A DNA stretch of 64,000 nucleotides from Lysobacteraceae bacterium (GTDB taxonomy: Bacteria; Pseudomonadota; Gammaproteobacteria; Xanthomonadales; Ahniellaceae): assembly GCA_002995625.1 (NCBI GenBank), contig PVBP01000002.1:1-64000 (forward strand), given 5' to 3'. A program made the position numbers and the translations under genes. This document shows positions 39,352-52,188 of this stretch, one piece after another; position 1 is the stretch's first letter; the number at the start of each line of letters is the position of its first letter. The notes under the pieces were generated by a model. The model was not told the origin of the DNA. It worked only from the letters and a program-made list of their open reading frames with translations, and made no database searches.

Positions 39352-41027
39352 TGCGCCGGCGGCGAGTCGCGGAGCTCGCGGCGCAGGATCTTGCCGACGT
39401 TGGTCTTCGGCAGCGACTCTCGGAACTCGACGATCTTCGGCTGCTTGTAGCCGGTCAGTTCCTTGCGGCACAGCGCCTTGATGTTCTCGGCGGTGAGGTT
39501 CGGGTCCTTCTTGACGATCACGACCTTGACTGCCTCGCCGGACTTGTCGTCGGGGACGCCGACCGCGGCGACCTCGAGCACGCCGGGATGCGTCGCGATC
39601 ACGTCCTCGATTTCGTTCGGGTACACGTTGAAGCCCGAGACCAGGATCATGTCCTTCTTGCGATCGACGATGTAGAAATAGCCGTTCTCGTCCATGCGCC
39701 CCATGTCGCCGGTGCGCAGCCAGCCGTCCGGGGACAGGACCTTCGCGGTCTCCTCCGGGCGCTCCCAGTAGCCCCGCATGACCTGCGGGCCGCGGATGCA
39801 GATCTCGCCGACCTCGCCGATCGGGAGCAGGTTTCCGGCGTCGTCCTGGATCGAGAGTTCGGTCGACGGCGCGGGGAGACCGATCGAGCCGGTGAAGTCG
39901 GTGAGATCGGGGCGGTTCATCGTCGCGACCGGGCTCGATTCGGTCATCCCGTAGCCCTCGAACAGCGGCACGCCGGTGACCTGCTTCCAGCGGTCCGCGA
40001 CCGCGCGCTGCACCGCCATGCCGCCACCCATCGCCATCTTGAGCGGCTTGAAGTCGATCGTGTCGAAACCGGGCGTGTTGAGCAGGCCGTTGAACAGCGT
40101 GTTGACGCCGGTGATGAAGCTGAATGGGCGCGCCTTCAGTTCCTTGACGAAGCCCGGCATGTCGCGGGGATTCGTGATCAGCACGTTGAGCGCGCCGACG
40201 TTCATGAACACGAGACAGTTACAGGTCAGCGCGAAGATGTGATAGAGCGGCAGCGCGGTGACGACGGTCTCGTGGCCCTCGTCGATGTTGGCGCCGAACC
40301 AGGCCTTCACCTGCAGCATGTTCGCGACCATGTTGCGATGGGTCAGCATCGCGCCCTTCGCGACGCCGGTGGTGCCGCCGGTGTACTGCAGGAAGGCGAG
40401 GTCCTCGGGTCCGACGCTGACCGCCGGCAGCTTCTGGCCACGACCCCGGGCGAGCGCGTCGCCGAAGCGGATTGCGCCGGGGATCGAGTAGTCGGGCACC
40501 ATCTTCCTGACGTGCTTCAGCACGAAGTTGACCAGCGCCGACTTCGGGAATCCGAGCAGGTCGCCGAGGCCGGTCGTGATGACCTGCCTGACCTTGGTGC
40601 TGCCGACGACCTCGGCCACGACGTGGGCGAAGTTGTCGACCACGACGATCGCCGACGCCCCCGAATCGTCGAGCTGGTGCTTGAGTTCGCGCGCCGTGTA
40701 CATCGGGTTGGTGTTGACGACCGTGAGGCCGGCGCGCAGGATGCCGAACAGCGCCACCGGGTACTGCAGGCAGTTCGGCATCATGATCGCGACCCGATCG
40801 CCCTTCTTGAGGCCGAGCACGTTGAGCAGGTAGGCGGCGAAGTCCTGGCTGAGCCGGTCGACGTCGGCATAGGTCATCGTCCGGCCCATGTTCACGAACG
40901 CGGGACGATCGCCGAAGCGCTGGAAGGATTCGGCCAGCACGTGCACGACCGACGGATACCTGGACGGATCGATCGTCGCGCCGACGCCCTGCGGATAGCT
41001 CTTCAGCCAGATCGCTTCGTTGCCCAT
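39348..41027 (-). CDS. fadD: long-chain fatty acid--CoA ligase
   Basis: 559 residues, the FadD length (E. coli 561). AMP-binding motif [24 protein letters not shown], the adenylate-binding [22 protein letters not shown] block and the C-terminal catalytic lysine region [12 protein letters not shown]. It activates exogenous long-chain fatty acids for beta-oxidation or lipid synthesis and could feed the WS/DGAT encoded at 24478. A strong GGAGGTC precedes the ATG at 41027. It is divergent from a small lipoprotein gene across 91 bases. I see no clear FadR or PsrA site there. Confidence 0.95.
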
Positions 41028-41118
41028 GTCGACCTCCGGTCCGTCGCGTTGATGTTGCAATGCGGCATAAGTGCCGATCGCGCAAGGGAATATCGTTCCG
41101 ATTGGAGCACACCCACCG

Positions 41119-41580
41119 ATGCGTGACAAGAACTCGATTGCCGCGATTCCGGTGCCGGCGCTGGTCGCGCTGGCCGTGCTGCTGCTCGCGGCCTGCGCGC
41201 GGCCTCCGGCCGAGGAGGCGATCCGGGCGCGCATCGCGGCGATGGAGGCCGCGGTCGAGGCGCGCGACGCGTCGTCCTTCCTGCTCGGGATCAGCGAGGA
41301 TTTCGCCGGCGCCGATGGCGCGTCCGACCGTCGCGCGCTTCGCGGCCTGCTGGCCGCGCAGTTCCTAGGGTCCGATCGCGTCTCGGTGGTGCTGGGTCCG
41401 CCGGAGATCACGGTGCACGGCGACGATCGCGCAACCGTGCGGATCGGCGCGGTGGTCACCGGCGGGCGTCTGCTGCCGGAACGCGTCGAGACCCTGTCGA
41501 TCGAGAGCGGCTGGCGGCTCGAGGACGGCGAATGGCGCTGCTACGTGGCTCGCTGGTCTCGCGGAAGCGACCGGCGCTGA
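41119..41580 (+). CDS. small putative lipoprotein (NTF2-like fold possible)
   Basis: 153 residues with a lipoprotein-type signal: basic start MRDKN, hydrophobic [15 protein letters not shown], Cys at about 28. The mature domain ([47 protein letters not shown]...) resembles the helix-then-sheet layout of NTF2-like proteins, with an acidic [13 protein letters not shown] turn. No function can be assigned. An in-frame ATG at 41071 would add 16 residues before the signal and is less likely. Confidence 0.75.
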   Translation: MRDKNSIAAIPVPALVALAVLLLAACARPPAEEAIRARIAAMEAAVEARDASSFLLGISEDFAGADGASDRRALRGLLAAQFLGSDRVSVVLGPPEITVHGDDRATVRIGAVVTGGRLLPERVETLSIESGWRLEDGEWRCYVARWSRGSDRR

Positions 41581-41685
41581 CGCCCGTGAGCGACCGGGAC
41601 GATTCCGCACGCTTGCCAGCGCGGGGTGCCGCAACATAAGGTTCACGCGGGGCGTCGGTGGCGCCGGGGCTGCCGGGAGGGGTGG

Positions 41686-43140
41686 ATGACCAACAGCGAG
41701 GGAGCGCGTTCGCCCGGCCTGCTCGACGCGCTGGTGCCGATCGTCGTCCTCGTCGTCCTGTTGGCGGCCGCGGTCTACCTGTTCGGAAACGATTCGTCGT
41801 ACGGTCCCAACCAGATCGCGCTGCTGATCGCGCTCGGGACCGCGGCGCTCGTCGGCCGGCGCATCGGCCACCCATGGGCGACCGTGCAGTCGGCCATGGC
41901 CCAGGGCCTCGCACTCGGGGCGTCGGCGATCTACATCCTGCTCGCGGTGGGCGCGCTGATCGGTGCCTGGATCCTGTCCGGGACCGTGCCGACCCTGATC
42001 CATTACGGACTGGCGATCCTCGACCCCTCGTTCTTCTATCCCGCCGCGTGCGCGCTGTGCGCGCTGGTGTCGCTGTCGATCGGCAGCTCCTGGACCACGG
42101 CCGGAACGATCGGGGTCGCGCTGATGGGCGTCGCGTCCGGCATCGGGATGTCGCCCGAGATCACGGCCGGCGCGGTGATCTCGGGTTCGTACTTCGGCGA
42201 CAAGCTGTCGCCACTCTCCGACACGACCAACCTGGCGCCGGCGTCGGCCGGCGCCGAACTGTTCGCGCACATCCGACACATGCTGTGGACGACGGTGCCG
42301 AGCTTCGCGATCGCGATCGTCCTGTTCGCGCTGCTCGGGTTGCGGGCGACGCCCGGGTCCGATCCGGAGACGCTCGCGGGGCTGCGCGCCGCGATCACGG
42401 AACGCTTCGCGATCGGCCCGCATCTGCTGATCCCGCTGGCGCTGGTGCTGTGGATGGCCTGGCGTCGCTGGCCCGCCTTCCCGACGATCGCGATCGGTGC
42501 CCTGGTCGGCGTGGCCTTCGCGGTCGTGTTCCAGCCACAGCTGGCCGCCGAAGCGGGTCGCGACGTCGGCGGTGGCGCCCTCGCGATGGGCGCCGGCGCG
42601 TGGAAGGCGCTGTTCGGCGGCTTCGACGTCGCGACCGGTTCCGAGGCGCTCGACGAGCTGCTGCATCGCGGCGGCATGGGCAGCATGCTCAACACGATCT
42701 GGCTGATCGCGTGCGCGCTGGCCTTCGGCGCGGTGATGGAGCGGCTCGGGCTGCTCGAACGGCTGGTGCGCGGGGTGCTGGCGATGGCGCGCAGCACCGC
42801 CTCGCTGATCGTCGTCGTGCTGCTGACCGCGATCGGCATCAACGTGATCGCGGCCGACCAGTACATCGCGATCGTGCTGCCGGGCAGGGTCTACCGGATC
42901 GAGTTCGAAAGCCGGGGCCTTGCGCCCGAGAACCTCTCGCGCGCGCTCGAGGACGCGGGCACGCTGACCTCGCCGCTGGTGCCGTGGAACACCTGTGGCG
43001 CGTACATGGCGGCGACGCTCGGCGTGTCGACCTTCGCGTACCTGCCGTTCGCGTTCTTCAACTGGCTGAGCCCGATCATCGCCGCGGCGATGGCGGCGGT
43101 CGGCTTCCGGATCCTGGCTGCGACGCCCGCGCGCCCCTGA
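41686..43140 (+). CDS. Na+/H+ antiporter NhaC family protein
   Basis: 484 residues with about 12 membrane helices. Family blocks: [16 protein letters not shown] near the start, [41 protein letters not shown] (the conserved discontinuous-helix motif) and the C-terminal [24 protein letters not shown]. It should exchange Na+ for H+ across the inner membrane; some members carry malate-lactate instead. GGGAGGGGTGG directly before the ATG is the ribosome-binding site. The next gene, 49 bases on, is a Na+-coupled amino acid symporter, so the pair may share a Na+ cycle. Confidence 0.93.
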   Translation: MTNSEGARSPGLLDALVPIVVLVVLLAAAVYLFGNDSSYGPNQIALLIALGTAALVGRRIGHPWATVQSAMAQGLALGASAIYILLAVGALIGAWILSGTVPTLIHYGLAILDPSFFYPAACALCALVSLSIGSSWTTAGTIGVALMGVASGIGMSPEITAGAVISGSYFGDKLSPLSDTTNLAPASAGAELFAHIRHMLWTTVPSFAIAIVLFALLGLRATPGSDPETLAGLRAAITERFAIGPHLLIPLALVLWMAWRRWPAFPTIAIGALVGVAFAVVFQPQLAAEAGRDVGGGALAMGAGAWKALFGGFDVATGSEALDELLHRGGMGSMLNTIWLIACALAFGAVMERLGLLERLVRGVLAMARSTASLIVVVLLTAIGINVIAADQYIAIVLPGRVYRIEFESRGLAPENLSRALEDAGTLTSPLVPWNTCGAYMAATLGVSTFAYLPFAFFNWLSPIIAAAMAAVGFRILAATPARP

Positions 43141-43189
43141 CCCTTCCTCCCGCCTGCTTCCGGACCGACGGTCCGCACGGAGTCGATCG

Positions 43190-44719
43190 ATGATGTCCCG
43201 CCTCACCACCGCCGTTGCGCTGATCCTCGCGTCAACCGCCGCCTTCGCGTCCGACAGCGGCGTCGACCAGGCGATCGAGAACTTCGTGGCACCGGTGCTG
43301 CTGCCGATCATCCAGACGGTGTTCTTCACCGTCACGCTGACCGAGGGCGTCCGGGTGCCGCTGATCGTGGTCTGGCTGGTGATCGCGGCGGTGGTGCTGA
43401 CGGTCTACTTCCGGTTCATCAACCTGCGCGGCTTCGCGCAGGGCTTCCGGCTGATCCGCGGCGACTATTTCGATCCGAAGGACACCGGGCAGGTGTCGCC
43501 GTTCCAGGCGCTGGCCACCGCGCTGTCCGGGACGGTGGGCCTCGGCAACATCGCCGGCGTCGCGGTCGCGATCACGATCGGCGGCCCTGGAGCGACGTTC
43601 TGGATGATCGTCGCGGGACTGCTCGGCATGTCGACCAAGTTCTGCGAGTGCACGCTCGGCGTGAAGTACCGGCGGGTCAATCCGGACGGCAGCGTGTCGG
43701 GCGGGCCGATGTACTACCTGTCGCGCGGGCTGGCCGAACGCTCGCCGCGGCTCGCCGGCATCGGCAAGGTGCTCGCGGTCGTGTTCGCGATCTGCTGCAT
43801 CGGCGGATCGTTCGGCGGCGGCAACATGTTCCAGGCCAACCAGACCTTCCAGCAGATGGTCAACATCACCGGCGGCGCGGGCGGCTGGCTGGCCGGCCAT
43901 GGCTGGCTGTTCGGGCTCGGCATGGCGTTCCTGCTCGGGCTCGTGATCATCGGCGGCATCCGCTCGATCGCGCGGGTCGCGGGCGTGCTGGTGCCGGTCA
44001 TGGCGGCCATCTACCTGACCGCGAGCCTGTTCGTGCTGGTCGTGCACCATGCCGACATTCCGGCCGCGTTCGCGCTGATCGTGCAGGGCGCCTTCAGCCC
44101 GGAGGCGACCTACGGCGGCATCATCGGCGTGCTGATCGTCGGATTCCAGCGCGCGGCCTTCTCGAACGAGGCCGGCATCGGCTCCGCCGCGATCGCGCAC
44201 TCGGCGGTGCGGACGAAGCATCCGGTGACCGAGGGCCTGGTCGCGCTGTGGGAGCCGTTCATCGATACGGTCGTGATCTGCACGATGACCGCGCTCGTGA
44301 TCGTGGTCACGGGCCTTTACCAGCAGTCCGGCGTCGAGGGCGTCAAGCTGACCTCGCAGGCCTACGAGTCGGTGATCGGCTGGTTCCCGTACGTGCTGGC
44401 GCTCGCGGTGTTCATGTTCGCGTTCTCGACGATGCTCGCGTGGAGCTACTACGGCGAGAAGTCGGCGTGCTACCTGTTCGGCGAGTCGGAGAAGGTCCGG
44501 CTCGGCTACCGACTGATCTTCCTCGTCTTCGTCGTGATCGGCGCCGCGATCAACCTCGGGATCGTGATCGATTTCTCCGACGCGATGATCTTCGTGATGG
44601 CGGTGCCGAACATCATCGGCCTCTACCTGCTGGCACCGGTCGTGCGGCGCGAGCTCGACGAGTACCTCGGGAAGATCCGCAGCGGCGAGATCCGCTCGCG
44701 ACGGCAGACGTCGTCCTGA
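43190..44719 (+). CDS. alanine/glycine:cation symporter (AGCS) family protein
   Basis: 509 residues, about 11 helices. The family signature [25 protein letters not shown] is clear, followed by the [12 protein letters not shown] and [16 protein letters not shown] blocks. It imports alanine, glycine or D-alanine with Na+ (or H+). The N-terminus ([23 protein letters not shown]) reads like a cleavable signal, seen in some members of this family. It follows the NhaC gene and ends at the gene-free repeat island. Confidence 0.93.
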   Translation: MMSRLTTAVALILASTAAFASDSGVDQAIENFVAPVLLPIIQTVFFTVTLTEGVRVPLIVVWLVIAAVVLTVYFRFINLRGFAQGFRLIRGDYFDPKDTGQVSPFQALATALSGTVGLGNIAGVAVAITIGGPGATFWMIVAGLLGMSTKFCECTLGVKYRRVNPDGSVSGGPMYYLSRGLAERSPRLAGIGKVLAVVFAICCIGGSFGGGNMFQANQTFQQMVNITGGAGGWLAGHGWLFGLGMAFLLGLVIIGGIRSIARVAGVLVPVMAAIYLTASLFVLVVHHADIPAAFALIVQGAFSPEATYGGIIGVLIVGFQRAAFSNEAGIGSAAIAHSAVRTKHPVTEGLVALWEPFIDTVVICTMTALVIVVTGLYQQSGVEGVKLTSQAYESVIGWFPYVLALAVFMFAFSTMLAWSYYGEKSACYLFGESEKVRLGYRLIFLVFVVIGAAINLGIVIDFSDAMIFVMAVPNIIGLYLLAPVVRRELDEYLGKIRSGEIRSRRQTSS

Positions 44720-44885
44720 CGGGATGACCGCGCCCGAGGCCCGGCTGCGGGCGTGGTCTGCGGTCTTGCCTGGTGGCCTCGGATGCGCGCGGCCCCGCCG
44801 GCCGTTGCGGCCGCGAGCCGGCCGCAGCTCGGCGTGGCGGCCTGGCTGGCGTGGGGGTCTCGTGACCGTGCGACCGGTCGTGGCC

Positions 44886-44923
44886 GTCACCGCGAGCCGG
44901 CCGCAGGCCGGCGTGGCGGTCTC
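44886..44923 (+). repeat. hairpin repeat, plus orientation, copy A
   Basis: 38-base element opening GTCACCGCGAG and ending GTGGCGGTCTC around a 7-bp stem (GCCGGCC/GGCCGGC) with a 3-base loop (GCA). Same framework as the minus-strand copies but a different stem sequence. Confidence 0.8.
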
Positions 44924-44947
44924 GTGACCGACGGACAGCTTCTGGCC

Positions 44948-44985
44948 GTCACCGCGAGCCGGCCGCAGGCCGGCGTGGCGGTCTC
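44948..44985 (+). repeat. hairpin repeat, plus orientation, copy B
   Basis: Identical core to copy A, 62 bases further on, so the spacing resembles the 63-base period of the tandem array. Followed by the linker that leads into the array. Confidence 0.8.
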
Positions 44986-45025
44986 GGGTTGACGGGCCGT
45001 TCCGATTGTGAGGCGGCTGCGACCA

Positions 45026-45504
45026 GAGATCGCCACGCGGCCCTTCGGGCCGCTCGCGATGACGAATCTCGGAAGGCAGCGGCAGTCCGAGATCGCCACG
45101 CGGCCCTTCGGACCGCTCGCGATGACGAATCTCGGAAGGCAGCGGCAGTCCGAGATCGCCACGCGGCCCTTCGGGCCGCTCGCGATGACGAGTCTCGGAA
45201 GGCAGCGGCAGTCCGAGATCGCCACGCGGCCCTTCGGGCCGCTCGCGATGACGAGTCTCGGAAGGCAGCGGCAGTCCGAGATCGCCACGCGGCCCTTCGG
45301 GCTGCTCGCGATGACGAATCTCGGAAGGCAGCGGCAGTCCGAGATCGCGGCGCGGCCCTTCGGGCCGCTCGCGATGACGAACCTTGGGAGGCAGCGGCAG
45401 TCCGAGATCGCCACGCGGGCCTTCGGGCCGCTCGCGATGACGAACCTTGGAAGGCAGCGGCAGTGCGAGAACGCGACGCGGCCGGCCGGGCTGCTTGCGA
45501 TGAC
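45026..45504 (-). repeat. eight tandem 63-bp hairpin repeat units
   Basis: Units begin at 45026, 45089, 45152, 45215, 45278, 45341, 45404 and 45467. Each has a 38-base core, read on the minus strand as GTCATCGCGAG ... GTGGCGATCTC, around the stem GCGGCCC/GGGCCGC with a 3-base loop, plus a conserved 25-base spacer (with CTGCCGCTGCCTTCC). Copies 2, 5, 6 and 7 carry one to three changes; copy 8 is decayed. The conserved spacer shows that whole units were duplicated. The GTCAT-GCGAG ... GC-ATC framework matches the widespread GTCATTGCGAG-type intergenic repeats in GC-rich form (from memory). Confidence 0.85.
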
Positions 45505-45628
45505 GCTTCGTCTCGAGTGGTGGCACTTGGCACTTGCCGCGGACCGCGGCGCCGTTCCCGCGATGAGGGCAGCAAGGCGGATCGGCGCGCAACGACGGTG
45601 TGGCCGAAGTGGTTACCAATGTCCGGTC

Positions 45629-45666
45629 GTCACCGCGAGCCGGCTGGAGGCCGGCGTGGCGGTCTC
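45629..45666 (+). repeat. hairpin repeat, plus orientation, copy C
   Basis: Third plus-strand copy; the stem GCCGGCT/GGCCGGC keeps pairing through a T-G wobble and the loop is GGA. It is followed by the same linker as copy B. Confidence 0.78.
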
Positions 45667-45706
45667 GGGTTAACGGGCCGTTCCGATTGTGAGGCAGCTG
45701 CGACCA

Positions 45707-45740
45707 GAGATCGCCACGCGGCCCCATGGCCGCGCGCGCG
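45707..45740 (-). repeat. isolated minus-orientation hairpin repeat
   Basis: Begins GAGATCGCCACGCGGCC like the array units, then diverges, yet GCGGCC...GGCCGC still forms a stem. The left linker (45667-45706) is nearly identical to 44986-45025. Confidence 0.65.
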
Positions 45741-45850
45741 GACGGTTCGGCGCGAGCGGCCGCGGCGCGCCTGACGCACGCCGCGAGCGGTCCCCGAAGC
45801 GCAGGTGATCAGGCGGCCGTCGCGAGCCGGCGTCACCGCCGGTTGCCGCT

Positions 45851-48559
<2,709 letters not shown>

Positions 48560-48744
48560 GGGAGTACTCCGGGCAGGAGGGGCAAGGCGCCGGGCGCGCG
48601 CCCGGGCCGGAAAGCCCTCGATTATCGCCGATCCGCCGGGGTCCGGGCCATCACGGCACCGTCCGGCGCGGCGCAAGTCGCGACGCAGGCGCTAACCTTG
48701 CCGGTCCGCGGCGCCAGCCGCACAGCCCCGACCGGTCGCCGCCG

Positions 48745-50124
48745 ATGAGCCCGATCAAGCCGCGCACGATGCCCGGCGTCCTCGAACTCCTCCCGCTCGA
48801 GCAGATCGCCTTCCAGGGCATGCTCGACACGATCCGGCGCCAGTTCGAGCGTTTCGGTTTCCTGCCGGTCGAGACTCCGGCGATCGAGCTCTCCGACATC
48901 CTGCTGACCAAGAGCGGCGGAGAGACCGAGCGGCAGGTGTACTTCGTGCAGTCGACCGGCTCGCTCAGGCAGGGCGATCGTCCGGAGCTCGCGCTGCGGT
49001 TCGACCTCACGGTGCCGCTCGCGCGCTATGTCGCGCAGCACGAGCACGAGCTCGGCTTCCCGTTCCGCCGCTACCAGATCCAGCGCGTCTACCGCGGCGA
49101 ATCGGCGCAGCGCGGCCGCTTCCGCGAGTTCTACCAGTGCGACATCGACGTGATCGGCAAGGACCGGCTGTCGATCCGCTACGACGCCGAGATGCCGGCC
49201 GTGATCCACGCCGTGTTCAAGGACCTCGCGGTCGGCCCGTTCACGATCGAGCTCAACAACCGCAAGCTGATCCGCGGCTTCTTCGAGTCGCTCGGGATCG
49301 GTGATCCGGAGCGCCAGACCCTGGTGCTGCGCGAGGTCGACAAGCTCGACAAGCGCGGCCGCGAGGCGGTGGCCGCGACGCTGGCGGCCGAGCCCTTCGC
49401 GCTGGCGTCATCCGTGGTCGAGCGGATCATGGCCTTCGTCGCGACCCGCTCGAGCGGCCACGACGATGCACTCGCGCGCCTCGCGCCGCTCGAGGCGGCC
49501 GGCGGCACGCTGGGCGAGGGCGCGGCCGAGCTGCGCGAGGTCCTGGCCATGGTGCGCGCGCTCGGCGTGCCCGAATCGGACTACGCGATCAACTTCTCGA
49601 TCGCCCGCGGCCTCGACTACTACACGGGCACCGTCTACGAAACGAAGCTCGACGACTACCCGCAGATCGGTTCGGTCTGCTCCGGCGGCCGCTACGAGAA
49701 CCTTGCGAGCCACTACACGAACTCCCGGCTGCCCGGTGTCGGCATCTCGATCGGCGCGACGCGCCTGTTCTGGCAGCTGCGCGAGGCCGGGCTGATCCGG
49801 ACCGCGGAAAGCTCGGTCGCGGTGCTGGTCGCGCAGCTCGACGAGTCGGATCTGACGCACTACCTCGGCCTCGCGAACGAGCTGCGGCGCGCCGGGATCG
49901 CGACCGAGGTGCAGCTCGAGCCGCGCAAGCTGGCGCGCCAGTTCCAGTACGCCGACAAGGCCGGCATCCGCTTCGTCGCGATGCTCGGTCCGGACGAGCG
50001 CGCGAAGGGCGTGGTCGCGGTCAAGGACCTGCGGCGCGGCGAGCAGTTCGAGGTTGCGCGCCAGGAGCTCGCGAAGACGCTGCGCGTCGAACTCGAGCAG
50101 GCCGCCGCGATGCGCGGGCGCTGA
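48745..50124 (+). CDS. hisS: histidine--tRNA ligase
   Basis: 459 residues. Class II motif 2 region [28 protein letters not shown]; histidine-specific [13 protein letters not shown]; motif 3 [16 protein letters not shown]-terminal anticodon-binding domain (about 365-455). The active-site Arg and HisA motif are intact, so this is a working HisRS and not HisZ. The N-terminus, [12 protein letters not shown], differs from the E. coli KGTQDILP form and matches the Xanthomonas-type enzyme as I recall it. A possible -10 (TAACCT at 48693) lies about 50 bases upstream. hutH follows after three bases, so both are co-transcribed. Confidence 0.96.
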   Translation: MSPIKPRTMPGVLELLPLEQIAFQGMLDTIRRQFERFGFLPVETPAIELSDILLTKSGGETERQVYFVQSTGSLRQGDRPELALRFDLTVPLARYVAQHEHELGFPFRRYQIQRVYRGESAQRGRFREFYQCDIDVIGKDRLSIRYDAEMPAVIHAVFKDLAVGPFTIELNNRKLIRGFFESLGIGDPERQTLVLREVDKLDKRGREAVAATLAAEPFALASSVVERIMAFVATRSSGHDDALARLAPLEAAGGTLGEGAAELREVLAMVRALGVPESDYAINFSIARGLDYYTGTVYETKLDDYPQIGSVCSGGRYENLASHYTNSRLPGVGISIGATRLFWQLREAGLIRTAESSVAVLVAQLDESDLTHYLGLANELRRAGIATEVQLEPRKLARQFQYADKAGIRFVAMLGPDERAKGVVAVKDLRRGEQFEVARQELAKTLRVELEQAAAMRGR

Positions 50125-50127
50125 GCG

Positions 50128-52035
50128 ATGGACGCCGTCGTCCTCGACGGGCGCAGCCTCGACCGCGCCCGGCTGGTGCGGATCGCCGAGGGCAAGGCCC
50201 GGGTGGCCCTCGACCCCGCGCGGCTCGCCGAGGTCGACCGCTGCGCCGCCTTCCTGGCCGGACAGGTGACCCGCGGCGAGCCGATCTACGGCGTCACCAC
50301 CGGTTTCGGCAGCAACGCCGACCGGCTGCTCGGCGCGCACCGCGCGCGCGACGAGCTGCCCGGTGGGAATCCCGAGCCCCGCGACGAGCCGCTGACCGCC
50401 GAGCTCCAGCGCAACCTCGTGATCTCGCACGCGGTCTGCGTCGGTGAGCCGCTGCCGCCCGAGGTCGTGCGCGCGATGCTCGCGATCCGGATCAACACGC
50501 TGCTGCGCGGCCACTCCGGACTGCGCGCGGCCACGGTCGAGGCGCTGGCGGCGATGCTGAACGCGGGCGTCGTGCCGATCGTGCCGCGCCTCGGGTCGGT
50601 CGGCGCGAGCGGCGACCTCGCGCCGCTCTCGCACCTCGCGATCGTGCTGCTGGGCGGTGGCGAGGCGTGGTACGGCGGGATCCGCATGTCCGGAGCCGAG
50701 GCGCTGCGACGCGCCGGGCTTGCGCCGATCGCGTTGAGCTTCAAGGAGGGGCTCGCGCTCAACAACGGGACCGCGCAGATGCTGGCGTGCGCGGTGCTGG
50801 CGCTCGACCGGCTCGAGCGGGTGATCGCGCATGCCGATCTTGCGGCGGCGATGTCGCTCGAGGCCTTCGCCGGACGCGGCAGCGCGTTCCGCGAGGACGT
50901 GCACGCGCTGCGGCCGCACCCGGGCCAGGTCGCCTCGGCCGAGCGGCTGCGGCGGCTCGTCGCAGGCTCGACCCTGGTCGACATCGCCTACCACCTCGTG
51001 CCCCGGTTCCGTCCGTGGCACGCGCGGGCATGGCCCGACCCCGCCGACTGGCACCATCGTTTCGACCTCGCCTGGGACTGGGTCCCTCCCGGCCAGCGCC
51101 ATGGCCGCGAGGCGTTCTACACGCGCTTCCTGCCGTTCCGGGGCGGCAAGAAGCACCAGCCGCAGGACGCCTATTCGCTGCGCTGCACGCCGCAGGTGCA
51201 CGGTGCGGTCCGCGATGCGCTGGCGCATGCCGCGCGCGTGGTCGAGATCGAACTGAACGCGGTCACCGACAACCCGCTGATCTTCCCGGATCATCCCGAT
51301 CCCCGCCATATCGAGGATCAGGTCGTCTCGGCGGGCCATTTCCACGGGATGCCGATCGCGCTCGCGATGAGTGCGGTCAAGGCCGCGATCCCGGTCCTTG
51401 CGTCGATCTCGGAGCGGCGGCTCAACAAGCTGGTCGATCCCGCGACCAACGACGGCCTGCCGGCCTTCCTCGTCGGCAACGAGGATGCGACCGACTCGGG
51501 GCTGATGATCGTGCAGTACACGGCGGCGGCGATCGTCAACGATCTCGCGAGCCGCGCCCACCCGGCCGCGGTCTATTCGATCCCGACCAGCGCCAACGCC
51601 GAGGACCACGTCTCGATGGGGGCCAACGAGGCGCGCCACGTGCTCGACATGGCGGCCGACGCCGAGCGGGTCGTCGCGCTGGAGCTGATGGTTGCCGCGC
51701 AGGCGCTCGACTATCGGCGCGACATGCTGAATGCGGCGCGCGCGCTCGCGGCGAAGGGCGATCTCGAGACGCTCGCCGGCAAGGTCGAGAACCGTCCCGA
51801 GCCGGGCGCTCCGGACCGCGCCGCCTTCGAGGCCGAGGTCGCGGCGCTGGCGGCAGCGCTGGCGTCGGCCGGCGACTTCCATCCCGCCCCCGCGGTGGCG
51901 GCGGCGCACGCGGCGAGTCGGCGCCGGATCGGCTTCGTCGATCGCGACCGCGCGCTCGACCGCGACGTGCGCGTGATCGTGGAACTGGTTGCGTCGGGTG
52001 TGCTGCTCGACCTGCCGGAGGCGTCTTCCGGCTGA
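50128..52035 (+). CDS. histidine ammonia-lyase family protein, unusually long
   Basis: 635 residues against about 510 for typical HutH. The MIO prosthetic group would form from Ala160-Ser161-Gly162 in GSVGASGDLAPLSH. The selectivity pair is Ser100-His101 (ISHAV), the histidine-type choice rather than the His-Leu or Phe-Leu of tyrosine and phenylalanine lyases. Other blocks: YGVTTGFGSNAD, QDAYSLRCTPQVHG, NAVTDNPLIF. An extra segment of about 50 residues (about 285-340, rich in Trp, Pro and His) precedes QDAYS, and the C-terminus is also longer. It removes ammonia from histidine to give urocanate if specificity holds. No hutU, hutI or hutG is nearby; it is three bases behind hisS. Confidence 0.85.
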   Translation: MDAVVLDGRSLDRARLVRIAEGKARVALDPARLAEVDRCAAFLAGQVTRGEPIYGVTTGFGSNADRLLGAHRARDELPGGNPEPRDEPLTAELQRNLVISHAVCVGEPLPPEVVRAMLAIRINTLLRGHSGLRAATVEALAAMLNAGVVPIVPRLGSVGASGDLAPLSHLAIVLLGGGEAWYGGIRMSGAEALRRAGLAPIALSFKEGLALNNGTAQMLACAVLALDRLERVIAHADLAAAMSLEAFAGRGSAFREDVHALRPHPGQVASAERLRRLVAGSTLVDIAYHLVPRFRPWHARAWPDPADWHHRFDLAWDWVPPGQRHGREAFYTRFLPFRGGKKHQPQDAYSLRCTPQVHGAVRDALAHAARVVEIELNAVTDNPLIFPDHPDPRHIEDQVVSAGHFHGMPIALAMSAVKAAIPVLASISERRLNKLVDPATNDGLPAFLVGNEDATDSGLMIVQYTAAAIVNDLASRAHPAAVYSIPTSANAEDHVSMGANEARHVLDMAADAERVVALELMVAAQALDYRRDMLNAARALAAKGDLETLAGKVENRPEPGAPDRAAFEAEVAALAAALASAGDFHPAPAVAAAHAASRRRIGFVDRDRALDRDVRVIVELVASGVLLDLPEASSG

Positions 52036-52052
52036 TTGCTGTACTGCAGCAA
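52036..52052 (+). other. small hairpin just after the ammonia-lyase stop
   Basis: TTGCTG, a 5-base loop, CAGCAA. It begins on the base after the stop codon. There is no T-tract, so termination is doubtful; it might stabilise the mRNA end. Confidence 0.3.
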
Positions 52053-52188
52053 AGTTCAGGTTTCGTTGCAGTTCAGCACCCGCGGGAACCGGCGCGAATG
52101 CCTCGGGTCTCTTGGTGGCTGGCCGGCAGCGGACGCGTGCCATGAGGCCGGTCGGCGCACCCGAACCCATCCGAGGAGGCCAACAACC

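Larger units (their letters stand above)
44720..45850. repeat. gene-free island of intergenic hairpin repeats
   Basis: 1131 bases between the AGCS symporter and acnA hold no believable gene. They contain three good and one decayed copy (about 44806-44842) of a plus-strand hairpin element, eight tandem minus-strand copies and one isolated minus-strand copy. A composite (plus hairpin, about 40-base linker with CCGTTCCGATTGTGAGG, minus hairpin) occurs at both ends (44948-45063 and 45629-45740). Open frames through it are a by-product of the 63-base period (21 codons) and are not proteins. Confidence 0.85.

Noticed and set aside
45026-45504. CRISPR array
   Set aside because: The intervals between hairpin cores are all the same sequence, not unique spacers, and no cas genes are present.
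44989-45774. 21-residue periodic protein encoded by the tandem repeat
   Set aside because: The repeat length is a multiple of three, so several frames on both strands stay open. No ribosome-binding site, signal or sensible composition; the conserved element is a DNA/RNA hairpin.
48745-50124. HisZ (ATP phosphoribosyltransferase regulatory subunit)
   Set aside because: The active-site motif [13 protein letters not shown] and the anticodon-binding domain are intact, which HisZ lacks.
50128-52035. Tyrosine or phenylalanine ammonia-lyase
   Set aside because: The selectivity pair is Ser-His, the histidine-lyase form.
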